Source: JBCCGG01 sp039029395 | Lineage (GTDB): Bacteria > Pseudomonadota > Alphaproteobacteria > Kiloniellales > JAKSDN01 | Length of the DNA stretch: 64,000 nt | Direction of reading: 5' to 3' | NCBI GenBank assembly: GCA_039029395.1 | Contig: JBCCGG010000002.1 | Span: 195,792 to 259,791 of the forward strand | Shown: positions 52,611 to 61,860 of the stretch, in pieces | Position numbering within the stretch: position 1 is the stretch's first letter | How the letters are laid out: each line of letters begins with the position of its first letter | Position numbers and translations under genes: made by a program | The notes under the pieces: generated by a model | Told to the model about the DNA's origin: nothing | Databases searched by the model: none | The model's input: only the letters and a program-made list of their open reading frames with translations

Positions 52611-53313
52611 TGTCGCGGCGGGTCAGCGGCGCGGCGCTGATCTCGCGCACCAGCTTCTGAGTCATGGCTTGCGCGAAATCGCCATAGTCTTGCGCGGTCA
52701 TCGCGAAGGCGTCCTCGCCGCCGATCAGGTGATCGCGGAAATATTGAGCCAGCAGGGGAATCTCATTGAGGATCGCCAGGCCGTTGATGGTCACGCCGCT
52801 ATCGAGCACGGCCTGACGGGCGCGCCGCAAGGGTTGACCGTCGTTGGTACGGCCGTCGCCGGAGAGGTCGATGACCCGCCGCAGGCCGTCAAAGTGGTTG
52901 GTCTCGAGCTCCCGCAGCCCGTGCGCCAAGGCGTCGCCGAGCGCGGTATGGCCGCTGTGAATGAGGCGCGGCATGGCGGCGAGCTCGGCCGCCAGCCACA
53001 GGGCATCGGCCTCGCTGCGCACCAGGGTCCATTTCTGCGAGACCACCTGATGGTCCTGGTCGGCCCACTGTATCACGGCGACCGCGATGCCCCGGGGCGC
53101 CGAGCTGCGGATCGCGCCGATCACCCGCGGATCCCGGAAGGCCGTGGCCAGACCCTCGGCCTGCAGGCGGTACTCCCGGTCGTTGACGCTCGAGGAGACG
53201 TCGACCAGAAGCGCCAGCTCCAGGTCGACCAGATGAGCAGCCTGGCTCTGGGCCCACGCCCCGCCGGGGGCGAACACGAGAAACGGCATCAAGAGCGCGA
53301 TTCGCCTAAACAT
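52546..53313 (-). CDS. DUF1194 / von Willebrand A-type secreted protein
   Basis: 255 residues. Signal peptide LLMPFLVFAPGGAWA, then ELALLVDVSSSVND, a MIDAS-like DxSxS metal site, and RVIDLSGDGRTNDG. This alphaproteobacterial family (DUF1194) is periplasmic with unknown function. Its C-terminal tail is Pro/Arg-rich and overlaps the GFA gene. Confidence 0.85.
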   Translation of the reverse strand: MFRRIALLMPFLVFAPGGAWAQSQAAHLVDLELALLVDVSSSVNDREYRLQAEGLATAFRDPRVIGAIRSSAPRGIAVAVIQWADQDHQVVSQKWTLVRSEADALWLAAELAAMPRLIHSGHTALGDALAHGLRELETNHFDGLRRVIDLSGDGRTNDGQPLRRARQAVLDSGVTINGLAILNEIPLLAQYFRDHLIGGEDAFAMTAQDYGDFAQAMTQKLVREISAAPLTRRDISPSPPDNAAGRRPSRTKAAG

Positions 53314-53393
53314 GACGCTAGGCTACCCTGCCAGGCCGCGCTGGGGTAGCGTGCTGGCTTGGCGAACGGCGATGTGAAAGGCACCCCCGTGCA

Positions 53394-53558
53394 ATGGCCC
53401 GACTGATCTCGATCCTCGGCATCTTGGCCCTGGTCGCGGCCGGACTCGGCGCGGCGGCCATCCTAACGCCGAGCGCCGAAGAGCGCGCGGGCAGCGGCTG
53501 CGACAGCTGCAGCCTGAGACATCAGCGGCTCAAGAAAACCGACGACGAGGGCTCCTAA
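53394..53558 (+). CDS. Small membrane-anchored protein with CxxC
   Basis: 54 residues. One N-terminal hydrophobic helix (LISILGILALVAAGLGAAAI), then a short tail with CDSC. The start is ATG 53394 with only a weak ribosome-binding site. It overlaps the convergent cobB stop by four bases. Coding potential is supported by the helix and a clean start-stop frame, but no homologue is recognised. Confidence 0.4.
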   Translation: MARLISILGILALVAAGLGAAAILTPSAEERAGSGCDSCSLRHQRLKKTDDEGS

Positions 53559-54871
53559 CCCGCGCGGTCCACCAGGTGGACGAAGGAGCCGGCCACCCGC
53601 CCACGGCTTAGGCCCGTGGGCCCAAGATCACGGCCTTGGGAGTCGCTAATCCGGAAGAGCGCCGCGCCCTCGCCGGCCCGCGCGGTGCGGGCGTAGTGGA
53701 ACTCGTGGCCGCGAAAGCGGCTGCCGCGCGGCCCCAGTGGACCGGCTTCGATCGCCTCCAGCGACCGGTAGCCCAAGGTCAGGCGCGGCTTGGCGAAGGA
53801 GGTCTCCAAGGGCAGCAGGCCGGCCATGGGGTGACTCTCGCCCTCGCCGTCCTCAAGCCGCTCGCCGAGCACCATGTAGCCGCCGCACTCGCCGTAGATC
53901 GCCGCACCGCGGTCCGCCGCTTGTCGGAGCCCCGTCAGAAACGTCGTCGCCGACGCCAGGCGCGCGCCGTGCAGCTCGGGATAGCCGCCCGGCAGGAAGA
54001 CCGCGTCGGCGTCCAGATCCGGCGCCTGGTCGGCGAGCGGCGAGAAGAAGGTGAGCGCCGCGCCGGCCGCCTGCCAGCCGGCCAGCTGGGCCTCATAGAC
54101 AAAGGCGAAGGCTTGATCCCGAGCCACCGCGATGCGCTGGCCCAGAACCGGCAGGCAGCTGGCCGCCTCGCCCGATGGCGCCGGACCGGGCCGGGCCAAG
54201 GCGACCAGGGCATCGATGTCCAGGTGCTCGGCGACAAGCGCGGCGGCCTGGTCGAGAAAGTCGTCCAGGCCCGGGTGCTCGCCGGCCTGGACCAAACCCA
54301 GGTGGCGCTCGGGCAGGACCAGGCGCGGATCCTTGGGCAGGGCGCCCAACAGGCGCAGGCCGAGCGGCGCGCAGGCCGCCGAGAGGCGCTCGCCATGGCT
54401 TGCGCTGCCGACCCGGTTGAAGATCGCACCGACCACGGCGACCTCCGGCCGAAAAGTCGCGAAACCGTGCAGCAGGGCCGCCGCACTGTTCGCCATGCCC
54501 TTGGAATCGATCACCAGAATGACCGGCCAGCCGGTCGCGACCGAAAGGTCGGCGGTCGAGCCGCTGCCGTCGGGCGCGCCGTCGAACAGACCCATGACCC
54601 CTTCGCCCAATAGCAACTCCGCGTTCGCGCCGGCCCGGGCGGCGAGCGCGCCCACGGTGGCGGGCCGCATGGCCCAGGTGTCCAGATTGAAGCAGGGCCG
54701 GCCGCTGGCCGCGGCGTGAAAAGCAGGGTCGATGTAGTCCGGCCCGACCTTGATCGCGGCAACCCGGGTGCCTCGGCTGCGCAGGTGGCGCAGCAGCGCC
54801 AAGGTCAGGAGCGTCTTGCCGCTGCCCGAGGCCGGCGCGGCGATCAGCAGCCCGGGCGGCCCCAGGCTCAC
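53555..54871 (-). CDS. cobB: Cobyrinate a,c-diamide synthase (CobB/CbiA)
   Basis: 438 residues from a GTG at 54871. LLIAAPASGSGKTLLTLALL is the P-loop of the N-terminal ATPase, VGPDYIDPAFH follows, and the C-terminal glutamine amidotransferase carries the nucleophile Cys in YGECGGYMVLG and a late His in GHEFHYAR. It amidates the a and c side chains of cobyrinate (CbiA) or hydrogenobyrinate (CobB) using glutamine and ATP. One base separates it from the upstream cobA stop. Confidence 0.93.
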   Translation of the reverse strand: MSLGPPGLLIAAPASGSGKTLLTLALLRHLRSRGTRVAAIKVGPDYIDPAFHAAASGRPCFNLDTWAMRPATVGALAARAGANAELLLGEGVMGLFDGAPDGSGSTADLSVATGWPVILVIDSKGMANSAAALLHGFATFRPEVAVVGAIFNRVGSASHGERLSAACAPLGLRLLGALPKDPRLVLPERHLGLVQAGEHPGLDDFLDQAAALVAEHLDIDALVALARPGPAPSGEAASCLPVLGQRIAVARDQAFAFVYEAQLAGWQAAGAALTFFSPLADQAPDLDADAVFLPGGYPELHGARLASATTFLTGLRQAADRGAAIYGECGGYMVLGERLEDGEGESHPMAGLLPLETSFAKPRLTLGYRSLEAIEAGPLGPRGSRFRGHEFHYARTARAGEGAALFRISDSQGRDLGPTGLSRGRVAGSFVHLVDRAG

Positions 54872-54872
54872 T

Positions 54873-55712
54873 TCAACCGAGCGCCCGCTGGCGGCGCCGT
54901 CCCAAGGGGTCGGGGGTTAGGCGGCGGCCGTCCAGCGCGCCCAGCCAATCGAGCCCGTCGCGCAGGCGCACCACATGGCCGATCACCACCAGGCTGGGCG
55001 GCTCGATCGCGCTCGCCAAGGAATCCTCGTGGCAGGTCCCAAGGGTGGTCTCCAGCACGGACTGCTCGGGCAGGCTGGCCTTGCTGACCACGGCGACCGG
55101 CTCGTCGGCTGGCCGGCCGTGGGCGATCAGCAGGCCAGCGATGCGCTCCAGGTGCTTGAGCGCCATGTAGATCACCAGCACCGGCGAGCCGCGCGCCAAG
55201 GCGGCCCAGTCCAAATTGTCGGGCACCTGGCCCGAGGCATTGTGGCCGGTCAGGAAGGTGACCGCGGAGTTGACGTCCCGATGGGTCACCGGAATACCGG
55301 CGTAGGCCAACCCGCCGATCCCGCTGGAAATGCCCGGAACGATGCGGAACGGCACACCGGCCTCGACCAGGCTCAGCGCCTCCTCGGCGCCGCGGCCGAA
55401 GATGAAGGGATCGCCGCCCTTAAGACGCAGCACCCGCTTGCCGTCGCGCGCCAAGCGAATCAGCTTCTGGGAGATGTCGACCTGCTTGGGCGACGGTCGG
55501 CCGCCGCGCTTGCCGGCAAACTCCAAATCCGCGCCCGCCGGCACCAGGGCGAGGATCTGCTCGCCCACCAGGGCGTCGTAGACCACCACGTCTGCCTGGC
55601 GCAGGCCGTTCAGCGCGGTCAGGGTCAGCAAGGCCGGATCGCCGGGGCCGGCGCCGGTCAGCCAAACCCAGCCGGGCTGCAACTCAGGCAAGGGAAAGGG
55701 CAAGTCCATCAT
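54873..55712 (-). CDS. cobA: Uroporphyrinogen-III C-methyltransferase
   Basis: 279 residues from the ATG at 55712; longer reading from 55754 would leave only 29 bp before the divergent cbiD start. VWLTGAGPGDPALLTLTAL, VVYDALVGEQIL, AGKRGGRPSPKQVDISQ, RVLRLKGGDPFIFGRGAEEA and PGISSGIGGLAYAGIPVTHR are the standard SUMT blocks. It adds methyl groups at C2 and C7 to make precorrin-2, the branch point to corrin and siroheme. Confidence 0.92.
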   Translation of the reverse strand: MMDLPFPLPELQPGWVWLTGAGPGDPALLTLTALNGLRQADVVVYDALVGEQILALVPAGADLEFAGKRGGRPSPKQVDISQKLIRLARDGKRVLRLKGGDPFIFGRGAEEALSLVEAGVPFRIVPGISSGIGGLAYAGIPVTHRDVNSAVTFLTGHNASGQVPDNLDWAALARGSPVLVIYMALKHLERIAGLLIAHGRPADEPVAVVSKASLPEQSVLETTLGTCHEDSLASAIEPPSLVVIGHVVRLRDGLDWLGALDGRRLTPDPLGRRRQRALG

Positions 55713-55783
55713 GACGCTGGAGTTTAATGGCCCAGTCGCCTCGCGCATAGCCATAAGGCGACGGCAAGCATTAGAATGACGCC

Positions 55784-56869
55784 ATGACTCGCAAGCCGGA
55801 CGGCCCCTTGCGGCGCGGCTGGACGACCGGCGCTTGCGCCACCGCGGCGACCCGGGCGGCCTACACGGCGCTTCTGACCGGCCGATTTCCGGACCCGGTG
55901 ACCATCACTTTGCCCAAAGGCCAGCAGCCTTCTTTCGCGCTCGCCCGGGAGGAGCTCGGCCCGGACTATGCCCTGGCCGGCATCATCAAGGACGCCGGCG
56001 ACGACCCGGACGTCACCCACTGCGCCGAGATCATCGCCCGGGTGCGCCGCGCGCATGACGGCGCCGGGGTTGTTTTCAAAGCCGGCGAAGGTGTCGGCAC
56101 GGTAACCAAGCCCGGTTTGCCGGTTGCGGTCGGCGAGCCGGCGATCAACCCGGTGCCGCGCCGCATGATGTCCGAGACCGTCGCCGCCTTGGCCGGCGCC
56201 CACGGCGATGCCGGCGACATCGAGATCGAGGTCTCGGTGCCCGGCGGCGCCGACCTGGCCAAGCAGACCTGGAACCCCCGCCTGGGCATTCTGGGCGGCC
56301 TTTCGATCCTGGGCACCACCGGGGTTGTTGTGCCCTACTCCTGCGCGGCCTGGATCCACTCGATCCACCGGGGCATCGACGTCGCCCAGGCGGCCGGACT
56401 GGAGCATGTCGCCGGCTGCACCGGCTCGACCTCGGAAGCCGCCGTCCAAAAGCTCTACGGCCTGCCCGATCATGCCATGCTCGACATGGGCGACTTCGCC
56501 GGCGCGCTATTGAAGTACATCAAGCGCAATCCCCTGCCACGGCTGACCATTGGCGGCGGCTTCGGCAAGATCTCCAAGCTGGCCGCCGGCCATCTGGACC
56601 TGCACTCCGGGCGTAGCCAAGTGGACCTGGATGATCTGGCCGCTCACCTGGCGGCGCTCGGCGCCACGCCCGATCTCACCGTTGCGGCCAAGACCGCCAA
56701 CACGGGGAACCAGGTGCTCGAGCTGGCGCGTCAAGCCAGCCTGCCGCTCGCCGACCGCATCGCCGCGGCGGCCCGCCAGGTCGCGCTCCAGACAGCCGGC
56801 GATCAGATCCGCCTCGAGGTCCTGATCTTCGACCGCAAGGGCGGCCTCGTGGGCCGGGCCGATGGTTGA
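55784..56869 (+). CDS. cbiD: Cobalt-precorrin-5B C1-methyltransferase
   Basis: 361 residues. RRGWTTGACATAATRAAYTALL is the classical CbiD start, then AGIIKDAGDDPDVTHCAEII, GVGTVTKPGLPVAVGEPAINP and GCTGSTSEAAVQKL. CbiD methylates C1 of the ring-contracted intermediate and marks the cobalt-early (anaerobic) route. Overlaps the next gene by eight bases, so both are coupled. Confidence 0.93.
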   Translation: MTRKPDGPLRRGWTTGACATAATRAAYTALLTGRFPDPVTITLPKGQQPSFALAREELGPDYALAGIIKDAGDDPDVTHCAEIIARVRRAHDGAGVVFKAGEGVGTVTKPGLPVAVGEPAINPVPRRMMSETVAALAGAHGDAGDIEIEVSVPGGADLAKQTWNPRLGILGGLSILGTTGVVVPYSCAAWIHSIHRGIDVAQAAGLEHVAGCTGSTSEAAVQKLYGLPDHAMLDMGDFAGALLKYIKRNPLPRLTIGGGFGKISKLAAGHLDLHSGRSQVDLDDLAAHLAALGATPDLTVAAKTANTGNQVLELARQASLPLADRIAAAARQVALQTAGDQIRLEVLIFDRKGGLVGRADG

Positions 56870-57617
56870 GCCCCGCCGCCTGCTCATCCTCGGTGGCACC
56901 AGCGAGGCGGCGGAGCTGGCGCGCCTGCTGGCACCCCTGCCGGATTTCGGGGTGATCACCTCCCTGGCCGGCCGAACCAGCAAGCCGGCGGCCTTGCCCG
57001 GCGAGCTGCGGGTCGGCGGGTTCGGCGGCGTCGAGGGTCTCTGCGCCTACCTCGAGGAGGCCGCGGTCGATGCCGTAGTCGATGCCACCCATCCCTTCGC
57101 CGCGGTCATGCCCCACAACGCGGCCGCGGCTTGCACACGCCTCAAGCTGCCTCGCCTGCGCCTCCTGCGCCCGGCTTGGCAGCCGGTCGCGGGCGACCGC
57201 TGGACCGGAGTGCCGGACCTGGCCGGCGCCGCACGGGCGGTCGGCGAACAGGCGCGGCGGGTCTTCCTAGCAACCGGCCGCCAAGGCATCGAGGCCTTCA
57301 CGCCCCTTGCCACGCCCTGGTTCCTAGTGCGCCTGATCGACCGTCCGGCGGAGCCCCTGCCGCTCGCCCGCCACGAGCTGGTTATGGCGCGCGGACCCTT
57401 CCCCGAGGCGGAGGAGTTCGATCTGCTGCGAGAACGGCGCATCGAGCTCCTGGTCAGCAAGAACAGCGGCGGCAAAGCCACCTACGGCAAGATCGCCGCC
57501 GCCCGGCGTCTCGAGCTGCCGGTTGTCCTGGTCGCGCGCCCCGCCCAGCCGGCCGGTGACAGCGTGCCCGATGTGGCCTCGGCCCGGGCCTGGGTGGCGA
57601 GCCGACGGCCCTTGTGA
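56862..57617 (+). CDS. cobK: Precorrin-6A reductase (CobK/CbiJ)
   Basis: 251 residues. RRLLILGGTSEAAELARLL is the nucleotide-binding start, with DAVVDATHPFAAVMPHNAA and the VSKNSGGKATYGKIAAARRL block that is diagnostic for CobK/CbiJ. It reduces the C18-C19 bond of precorrin-6A or its cobalt form with NAD(P)H. Given CbiD and CbiG in the set, the CbiJ role is more likely. Confidence 0.9.
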   Translation: MVEPRRLLILGGTSEAAELARLLAPLPDFGVITSLAGRTSKPAALPGELRVGGFGGVEGLCAYLEEAAVDAVVDATHPFAAVMPHNAAAACTRLKLPRLRLLRPAWQPVAGDRWTGVPDLAGAARAVGEQARRVFLATGRQGIEAFTPLATPWFLVRLIDRPAEPLPLARHELVMARGPFPEAEEFDLLRERRIELLVSKNSGGKATYGKIAAARRLELPVVLVARPAQPAGDSVPDVASARAWVASRRPL

Positions 57618-57682
57618 TAAGCTGCCTGCTCCGGGGGAGGGCCTTTCCAGGGGACCCGGGATAGCTTTGGAGGCCACGCTTT

Positions 57683-59584
57683 ATGGGAAGGGCCCGGTCG
57701 AAGCCCCGCTTCGGCGCCGTTGCGAAAACCGTTCAACCGCTTCACCTCCTCCTCTGCTTCAGCTTGCTGTCGGCGGCCGTGGGCTGCGGGCTTTATGCCA
57801 TTGCCGGCTACAGCCAGATCGTGACGTGGCTCTGGCTCGGCTCGATTCTGTCGTGCGGCCTCTATTTCCTCGGCTATCCGGCCGAGCGACCCACCGTTCC
57901 AAGGCTCGCGGCGATAGATCTTTGGCTGCCGGCGCTCTTGGTGGCGGGTTTCGCCCCGTTCTACCTGCTCTTTCTCTACGACCTCCCGGTGCAGGTGAAC
58001 AGCGACGAGGTCCACATCCTGAACACGACCCGCGACCCGGTGCCCGGCGGGCAATTCGACCTCTTTGGGCTCAGCAGCTATTTCGGAAATCCGAACCTGA
58101 TCTTCTATCTGGTCGGTATCCTGGCCGAAGCCTTGGGCGGCCTGGACTGGCCGCAGATCCGACTCGTGAACGCGCTGGCCGGGCTGCTGATCATTCTCTT
58201 CGCCTACTACTTTCTGCGCGAGGCGCTCGAGAGCCGCTTTCTGGCCACCCTCGGCGCGCTGTTGGTCGGTAGCCAGCATGCCCTTTTGGCAATCAGCCGG
58301 ATGGGGCTGCGGGACAATGCCGCTCTCCTGTTCGAGATGGCCGCCCTGGTCTTTCTGCTGCACGGCCTGCGCACGCGCTCTTTGCTGTCCAGCTACCTGG
58401 GCGGCGCCATCGCGGCGATCGCGTGCTACGGCTATACTCCGGGGCGCATCGCGATCGTTATCTGGGGCCTGTACCTCGGCCTGGTGTTCCTGTTCCGCAG
58501 CGATCTGATCGGACGGCTCAAGCTGACCAAGCTGGGGCTTGCCACGGGCCTCGGGTTCTTCCTGGTGATCGCGCCCCTGATCGTCTCGACCTTGCAGAAT
58601 CAAGCAGCCGTGCCCCACTACCACCGTCAGCAATTCCTGTTCCTGCCCGAGGGCAGAGCACTCCAGCAGATGTGGGTCAACGCGCCGAGCGAGCTCTCAG
58701 CGGTGGCGACCAACATCTTTCAGGGCCTGACCGCGTTCAACAACCCGATCGAGGATCACGGCAACATCTATTTGAACCACGGCCACGGCTTTTTCGACAG
58801 CTTGAGCGGCCTATTGCTTTGGGTCGGTGTTTTGGCGGTGTTGTGGCGGCGCCTGCGCAAGCTCGAGGATCTTCTGGCGGTGACCGGATTCTTCACCCTG
58901 CTGTTCGTTACCAGCTTCGTCATCACCAAGGCGCCGAATTATACGCGCATGCTGATGTTTTTGCCCTTCACCACCTGCCTGGTGCTCAAGGGCCTGGAGG
59001 CGGCCGCGCAGGGTACCGTGTCGCTGCTCGGCCGCTGGAGGAGCTGGCCTCTGACGCCGCCTCGAGGCGCCCTCATGGCCGGGACGGTATGCCTTATCGC
59101 CGGGATCAATCTGGCCTTCTACGGAGGCTACCTTTTGGGCGGCCTCAAGTATGGCCAGGGCATCGGCAACACCCTGCGCTACATCGATGCGAAGCCGGAA
59201 GCGGCCCCCTACAACTTTTACATCGTAACCGGACCACACGATGTCTACGACGCGCAGGGCCAGGACTGGCGCTGGTGGGCCAGCCAAATTCCGCCGCAGC
59301 TGGAAGAGAATCACGCCCTATCGCTGGTCGGACCCAACGGTGTGCTCAAGACCGACTATAGGCGGCCCGCGACCCTGTTCATGAACAACGCCCTATGGCG
59401 CGAGTTCGGCCGCGACCTGCGAACGCGCTATCCCGAGCTCAAGGCACGTCGCTTGACCACCAACCACCTCGCCGTCGAGCTCGACCCGGCAAGCGGCGCC
59501 GCGCCCCAAAGGGGCTGCGCCCGCTTCCACGCAGCACTCCTCCGCGGCGCTTGCGAGACCTGGAAGGGGCTGGCCGATGGCTGA
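57683..59584 (+). CDS. Membrane glycosyltransferase (GT-C / ArnT-PMT-like)
   Basis: 633 residues, ATG ten bases after GGAGG. About ten membrane helices cover residues 20-520. After the second or third helix comes VQVNSDEVHILNTTR, an acidic first-loop motif like that of GT-C enzymes (the Asp/Glu pair would be catalytic), then FGNPNLIFYL and LNHGHGFFDSL. The C-terminal ~130 residues are soluble. Enzymes of this type move sugars from polyprenyl phosphate donors to lipid or protein acceptors. Donor and acceptor unknown. Not obviously part of cobalamin synthesis. Confidence 0.75.
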   Translation: MGRARSKPRFGAVAKTVQPLHLLLCFSLLSAAVGCGLYAIAGYSQIVTWLWLGSILSCGLYFLGYPAERPTVPRLAAIDLWLPALLVAGFAPFYLLFLYDLPVQVNSDEVHILNTTRDPVPGGQFDLFGLSSYFGNPNLIFYLVGILAEALGGLDWPQIRLVNALAGLLIILFAYYFLREALESRFLATLGALLVGSQHALLAISRMGLRDNAALLFEMAALVFLLHGLRTRSLLSSYLGGAIAAIACYGYTPGRIAIVIWGLYLGLVFLFRSDLIGRLKLTKLGLATGLGFFLVIAPLIVSTLQNQAAVPHYHRQQFLFLPEGRALQQMWVNAPSELSAVATNIFQGLTAFNNPIEDHGNIYLNHGHGFFDSLSGLLLWVGVLAVLWRRLRKLEDLLAVTGFFTLLFVTSFVITKAPNYTRMLMFLPFTTCLVLKGLEAAAQGTVSLLGRWRSWPLTPPRGALMAGTVCLIAGINLAFYGGYLLGGLKYGQGIGNTLRYIDAKPEAAPYNFYIVTGPHDVYDAQGQDWRWWASQIPPQLEENHALSLVGPNGVLKTDYRRPATLFMNNALWREFGRDLRTRYPELKARRLTTNHLAVELDPASGAAPQRGCARFHAALLRGACETWKGLADG

Positions 59585-59590
59585 CCGGAC

Positions 59591-59773
59591 TTAGGCGCCG
59601 CGCGGGCCCATGAAGTACCAGATGATCACCCCGAGAATCGGCAGCAGCAGGATCAGCACGATCCACAACACTTTGACGATGGTTTCCGCGTTGCTCTGGA
59701 CGATCTTGATGATCGCATAGATGTCGGCGATCAAAACCAAGATGCCGAACAGGCCGCCAAACTCCAAACCCAT
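59591..59773 (-). CDS. Small PLDc_N-domain membrane protein
   Basis: 60 residues. Two hydrophobic helices (FGILVLIADIYAIIKIV and VLWIVLILLLPILGVIIWYF) with the C-terminal GPRG, which is the PLDc_N (phospholipase D-nuclease N-terminal) membrane module standing alone. GGAGG lies five bases before the start. Function unknown. Confidence 0.85.
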   Translation of the reverse strand: MGLEFGGLFGILVLIADIYAIIKIVQSNAETIVKVLWIVLILLLPILGVIIWYFMGPRGA

Positions 59774-59782
59774 GTTCCCCTC

Positions 59783-61096
59783 CTAAAGCGTTTCCTGGGC
59801 CAGCACCGTCGCATGGCATTCGAGAAAATCGTCGAAGGCCTCGGCGAAAGCCTCCAGATCACTTTCCTCGAGTTGCAAGGAAAGCGACATGTAGCCGCGC
59901 CGGGCAAGGTAAAATCCGCGCGCGATCATCTCCAGGTGCAAAAGCTGCCGCGCCGCCTCCGGCGCTCCCGCCAGATCCTCCGGCCGGGCCAACGGCCGGT
60001 CGCTGGGATGGAGGTTGAGCAGGGAGCCCAGGCCGCTTGCCTGCCACGGCAAACCGCGCGCCCGGCACAGCTGGTTGAGCCGCGCCCGCAGGCCATCGCC
60101 CCGGGCGTTGAGCGCCTCGGCCGCCTCGGCCGTGAAGATCTCGCGCAGGCCCGTGGCCCCGGCCGCCATGGTCAGCACGTTGTTGTTGAAGGTGCCGGCG
60201 TGGGGCAGCGCGTCGGGCGACCGCGGGTCGAAGCGCGCCATGATGTCCCGGCGCCCGCCGAAGGCGCCGAACGAGGCGCCGCCGCCCAGATACTTGCCGA
60301 AGGAGGTGAGATCGGGCGTTACGCCGAAGCGCTCTTGCAGGCCGCCAGGCGCCAGGCGCGAGGTCATGACCTCGTCAAAGATCAGCAGGATGCCGTGCCG
60401 GCTGGCCGCGTCGCGCAAGCTTGCCAGGAACGCCGGGTCGGCCGGGATGCAGCCGCCCGCGCCCATCATCGGCTCGACCAGGATGGCCGCGATCTGATCG
60501 CCCTCTTGGTCGATCAGCGCGCCGCTCGCCTCGGCGTCGTTGTAGCGGCCCAGGACCACCGGGAAGGGCGCGTTGACCGGGCTCGGCCCGTGGGCGAAGT
60601 AGAGCACCCCGCCGTGGTAGGCGCCGTCGAACACCATGATCTTGTCCCGGCCGGTGACCGCGCGCGCCGCGCCCAGCGCCATCAGGTTGGCCTCCGTGCC
60701 GGAATTGCAAAAACGCACCAGCTCGAGCGAGGGAAAGCGCCCGGTCATCAGCTCCGCCAGCTCCGCCTCGTGGCGGCCCGGCGCGCCCAGCACCACGCCG
60801 TTCTCCAAGGCCTCGCGCAGGGCGGCTTGCAGGCGCGGATGGGAATGGCCGTAGAGGCCGGCGCTGTACTCGCCGAGAAAATCCCGGTAGCGGTGGCCGT
60901 CCAGGTCCCACAAGTAAGCACCCTCGCCGCGCGCCATGGTGAGCGGGAAGGGTGGATAGAAGATCACCGTACGGGTGTTGCCGCCGGGCATCGACCCGCA
61001 GGCCTGGTCGTAGCGCGCCAGGCTCTTGGGGTTGGCCGCCCGGTAGCGCTCCTCGGACTCGGTCAGCGCGGCCGCCAGAGTCACGTTGCGGGTCAT
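59783..61096 (-). CDS. Glutamate-1-semialdehyde aminomutase-like PLP enzyme
   Basis: 437 residues from the ATG at 61096, which overlaps the cobM stop (ATGA). GEGAYLWDLDGHRYRDFLGE, FCNSGTEANLMALGAARAVT, LLIFDEVMTSRLAPGG and the PLP Lys268 (TSFGKYLGGG) put it in the HemL/class III group. True HemL makes 5-aminolevulinate from glutamate semialdehyde, but alphaproteobacteria normally use ALA synthase, and this sequence differs from HemL at the start (GGNTRTVIFYPPFPL). It may instead serve a side step of cobalamin or another amine pathway. Last corrin-linked gene of the minus-strand operon. Confidence 0.75.
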   Translation of the reverse strand: MTRNVTLAAALTESEERYRAANPKSLARYDQACGSMPGGNTRTVIFYPPFPLTMARGEGAYLWDLDGHRYRDFLGEYSAGLYGHSHPRLQAALREALENGVVLGAPGRHEAELAELMTGRFPSLELVRFCNSGTEANLMALGAARAVTGRDKIMVFDGAYHGGVLYFAHGPSPVNAPFPVVLGRYNDAEASGALIDQEGDQIAAILVEPMMGAGGCIPADPAFLASLRDAASRHGILLIFDEVMTSRLAPGGLQERFGVTPDLTSFGKYLGGGASFGAFGGRRDIMARFDPRSPDALPHAGTFNNNVLTMAAGATGLREIFTAEAAEALNARGDGLRARLNQLCRARGLPWQASGLGSLLNLHPSDRPLARPEDLAGAPEAARQLLHLEMIARGFYLARRGYMSLSLQLEESDLEAFAEAFDDFLECHATVLAQETL

Positions 61097-61860
61097 TTTG
61101 CCGCGCGCCGGGGGCGCAGAATGTGCACGTGGGTCGGATCGTACAGCTTGCTGTCGGCGAAGTCGGCCTGCCCCAGCACCTGGCCGACCAGCACCAGGGC
61201 GGTGCGGGTGATCTTCGCGGCGCGCACCTTGGCGCGGATGTCGGCCAGGGTGCCGGTGATGATCTGCTGGTCCGGCCAAGATGCACGGTAGACCACGGCG
61301 ACCGGACAGTCCGCGCCGTAATGCGGGATCAGACTATCTTCCAGATGGCGTAGGTTGCGGATCGAGAGATGCACGGCCAAAGTCGCACCCGAGGCGCCCA
61401 GTTGCGCCAGCTCCTCGCCCTCGGGCATGGCAGAGGCCTTCATGGCGGTGCGGGTCAGGATCACGGTCTGGCTGACCTCGGGCAGGGTCAGCTCGGTGCC
61501 GAGCGCGGCCGCCGCGGCGGCATAGGCGGGCACGCCAGGGGTGATGTCGTAGGCAATCCCCAGCGCCTTCAGGCGCCGGATCTGCTCGGCGATCGCGCCG
61601 TAGAGCGAGGGGTCGCCGGAGTGCACCCGGGCGACTTCTTGGCCGGCGCCCACGGCCTCGGCCATCAGCTCGACGATCACGTCCAGGGTGAGCGGCGCCG
61701 TGTCGATCACCCGGGCGTCGGCCGCCGCGTGGCTCAGCACCTCCGGCGGCACCAGGGAGCCGGCATAGAGCACGAGTGGGCAGCGGGCGATCAAATCCCG
61801 GCCGCGCAGGGTAATCAAATCGGGCGCGCCAGGCCCGGCGCCGATGAAATGGACAGTCAT
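61093..61860 (-). CDS. cobM: Precorrin-4 C11-methyltransferase (CobM/CbiF)
   Basis: 255 residues from the ATG at 61860, overlapping the CbiG-CobJ stop (ATGA). VHFIGAGPGAPDLITLRGRD, VLYAGSLVPPEVL, VARVHSGDPSLYGAI, GVPAYAAAAAALGTELT and QTVILTRTAMKASAMPEGE follow CobM/CbiF closely. Methylates C11 of precorrin-4 using SAM. The C-terminus is complete. Confidence 0.93.
   Translation of the reverse strand: MTVHFIGAGPGAPDLITLRGRDLIARCPLVLYAGSLVPPEVLSHAAADARVIDTAPLTLDVIVELMAEAVGAGQEVARVHSGDPSLYGAIAEQIRRLKALGIAYDITPGVPAYAAAAAALGTELTLPEVSQTVILTRTAMKASAMPEGEELAQLGASGATLAVHLSIRNLRHLEDSLIPHYGADCPVAVVYRASWPDQQIITGTLADIRAKVRAAKITRTALVLVGQVLGQADFADSKLYDPTHVHILRPRRAAK

Noticed and set aside
55713..55783. Cobalamin riboswitch between cobA and cbiD
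   Set aside because: The gap is about 70 bp, too short for the aptamer, and no B12-box-like sequence was seen.
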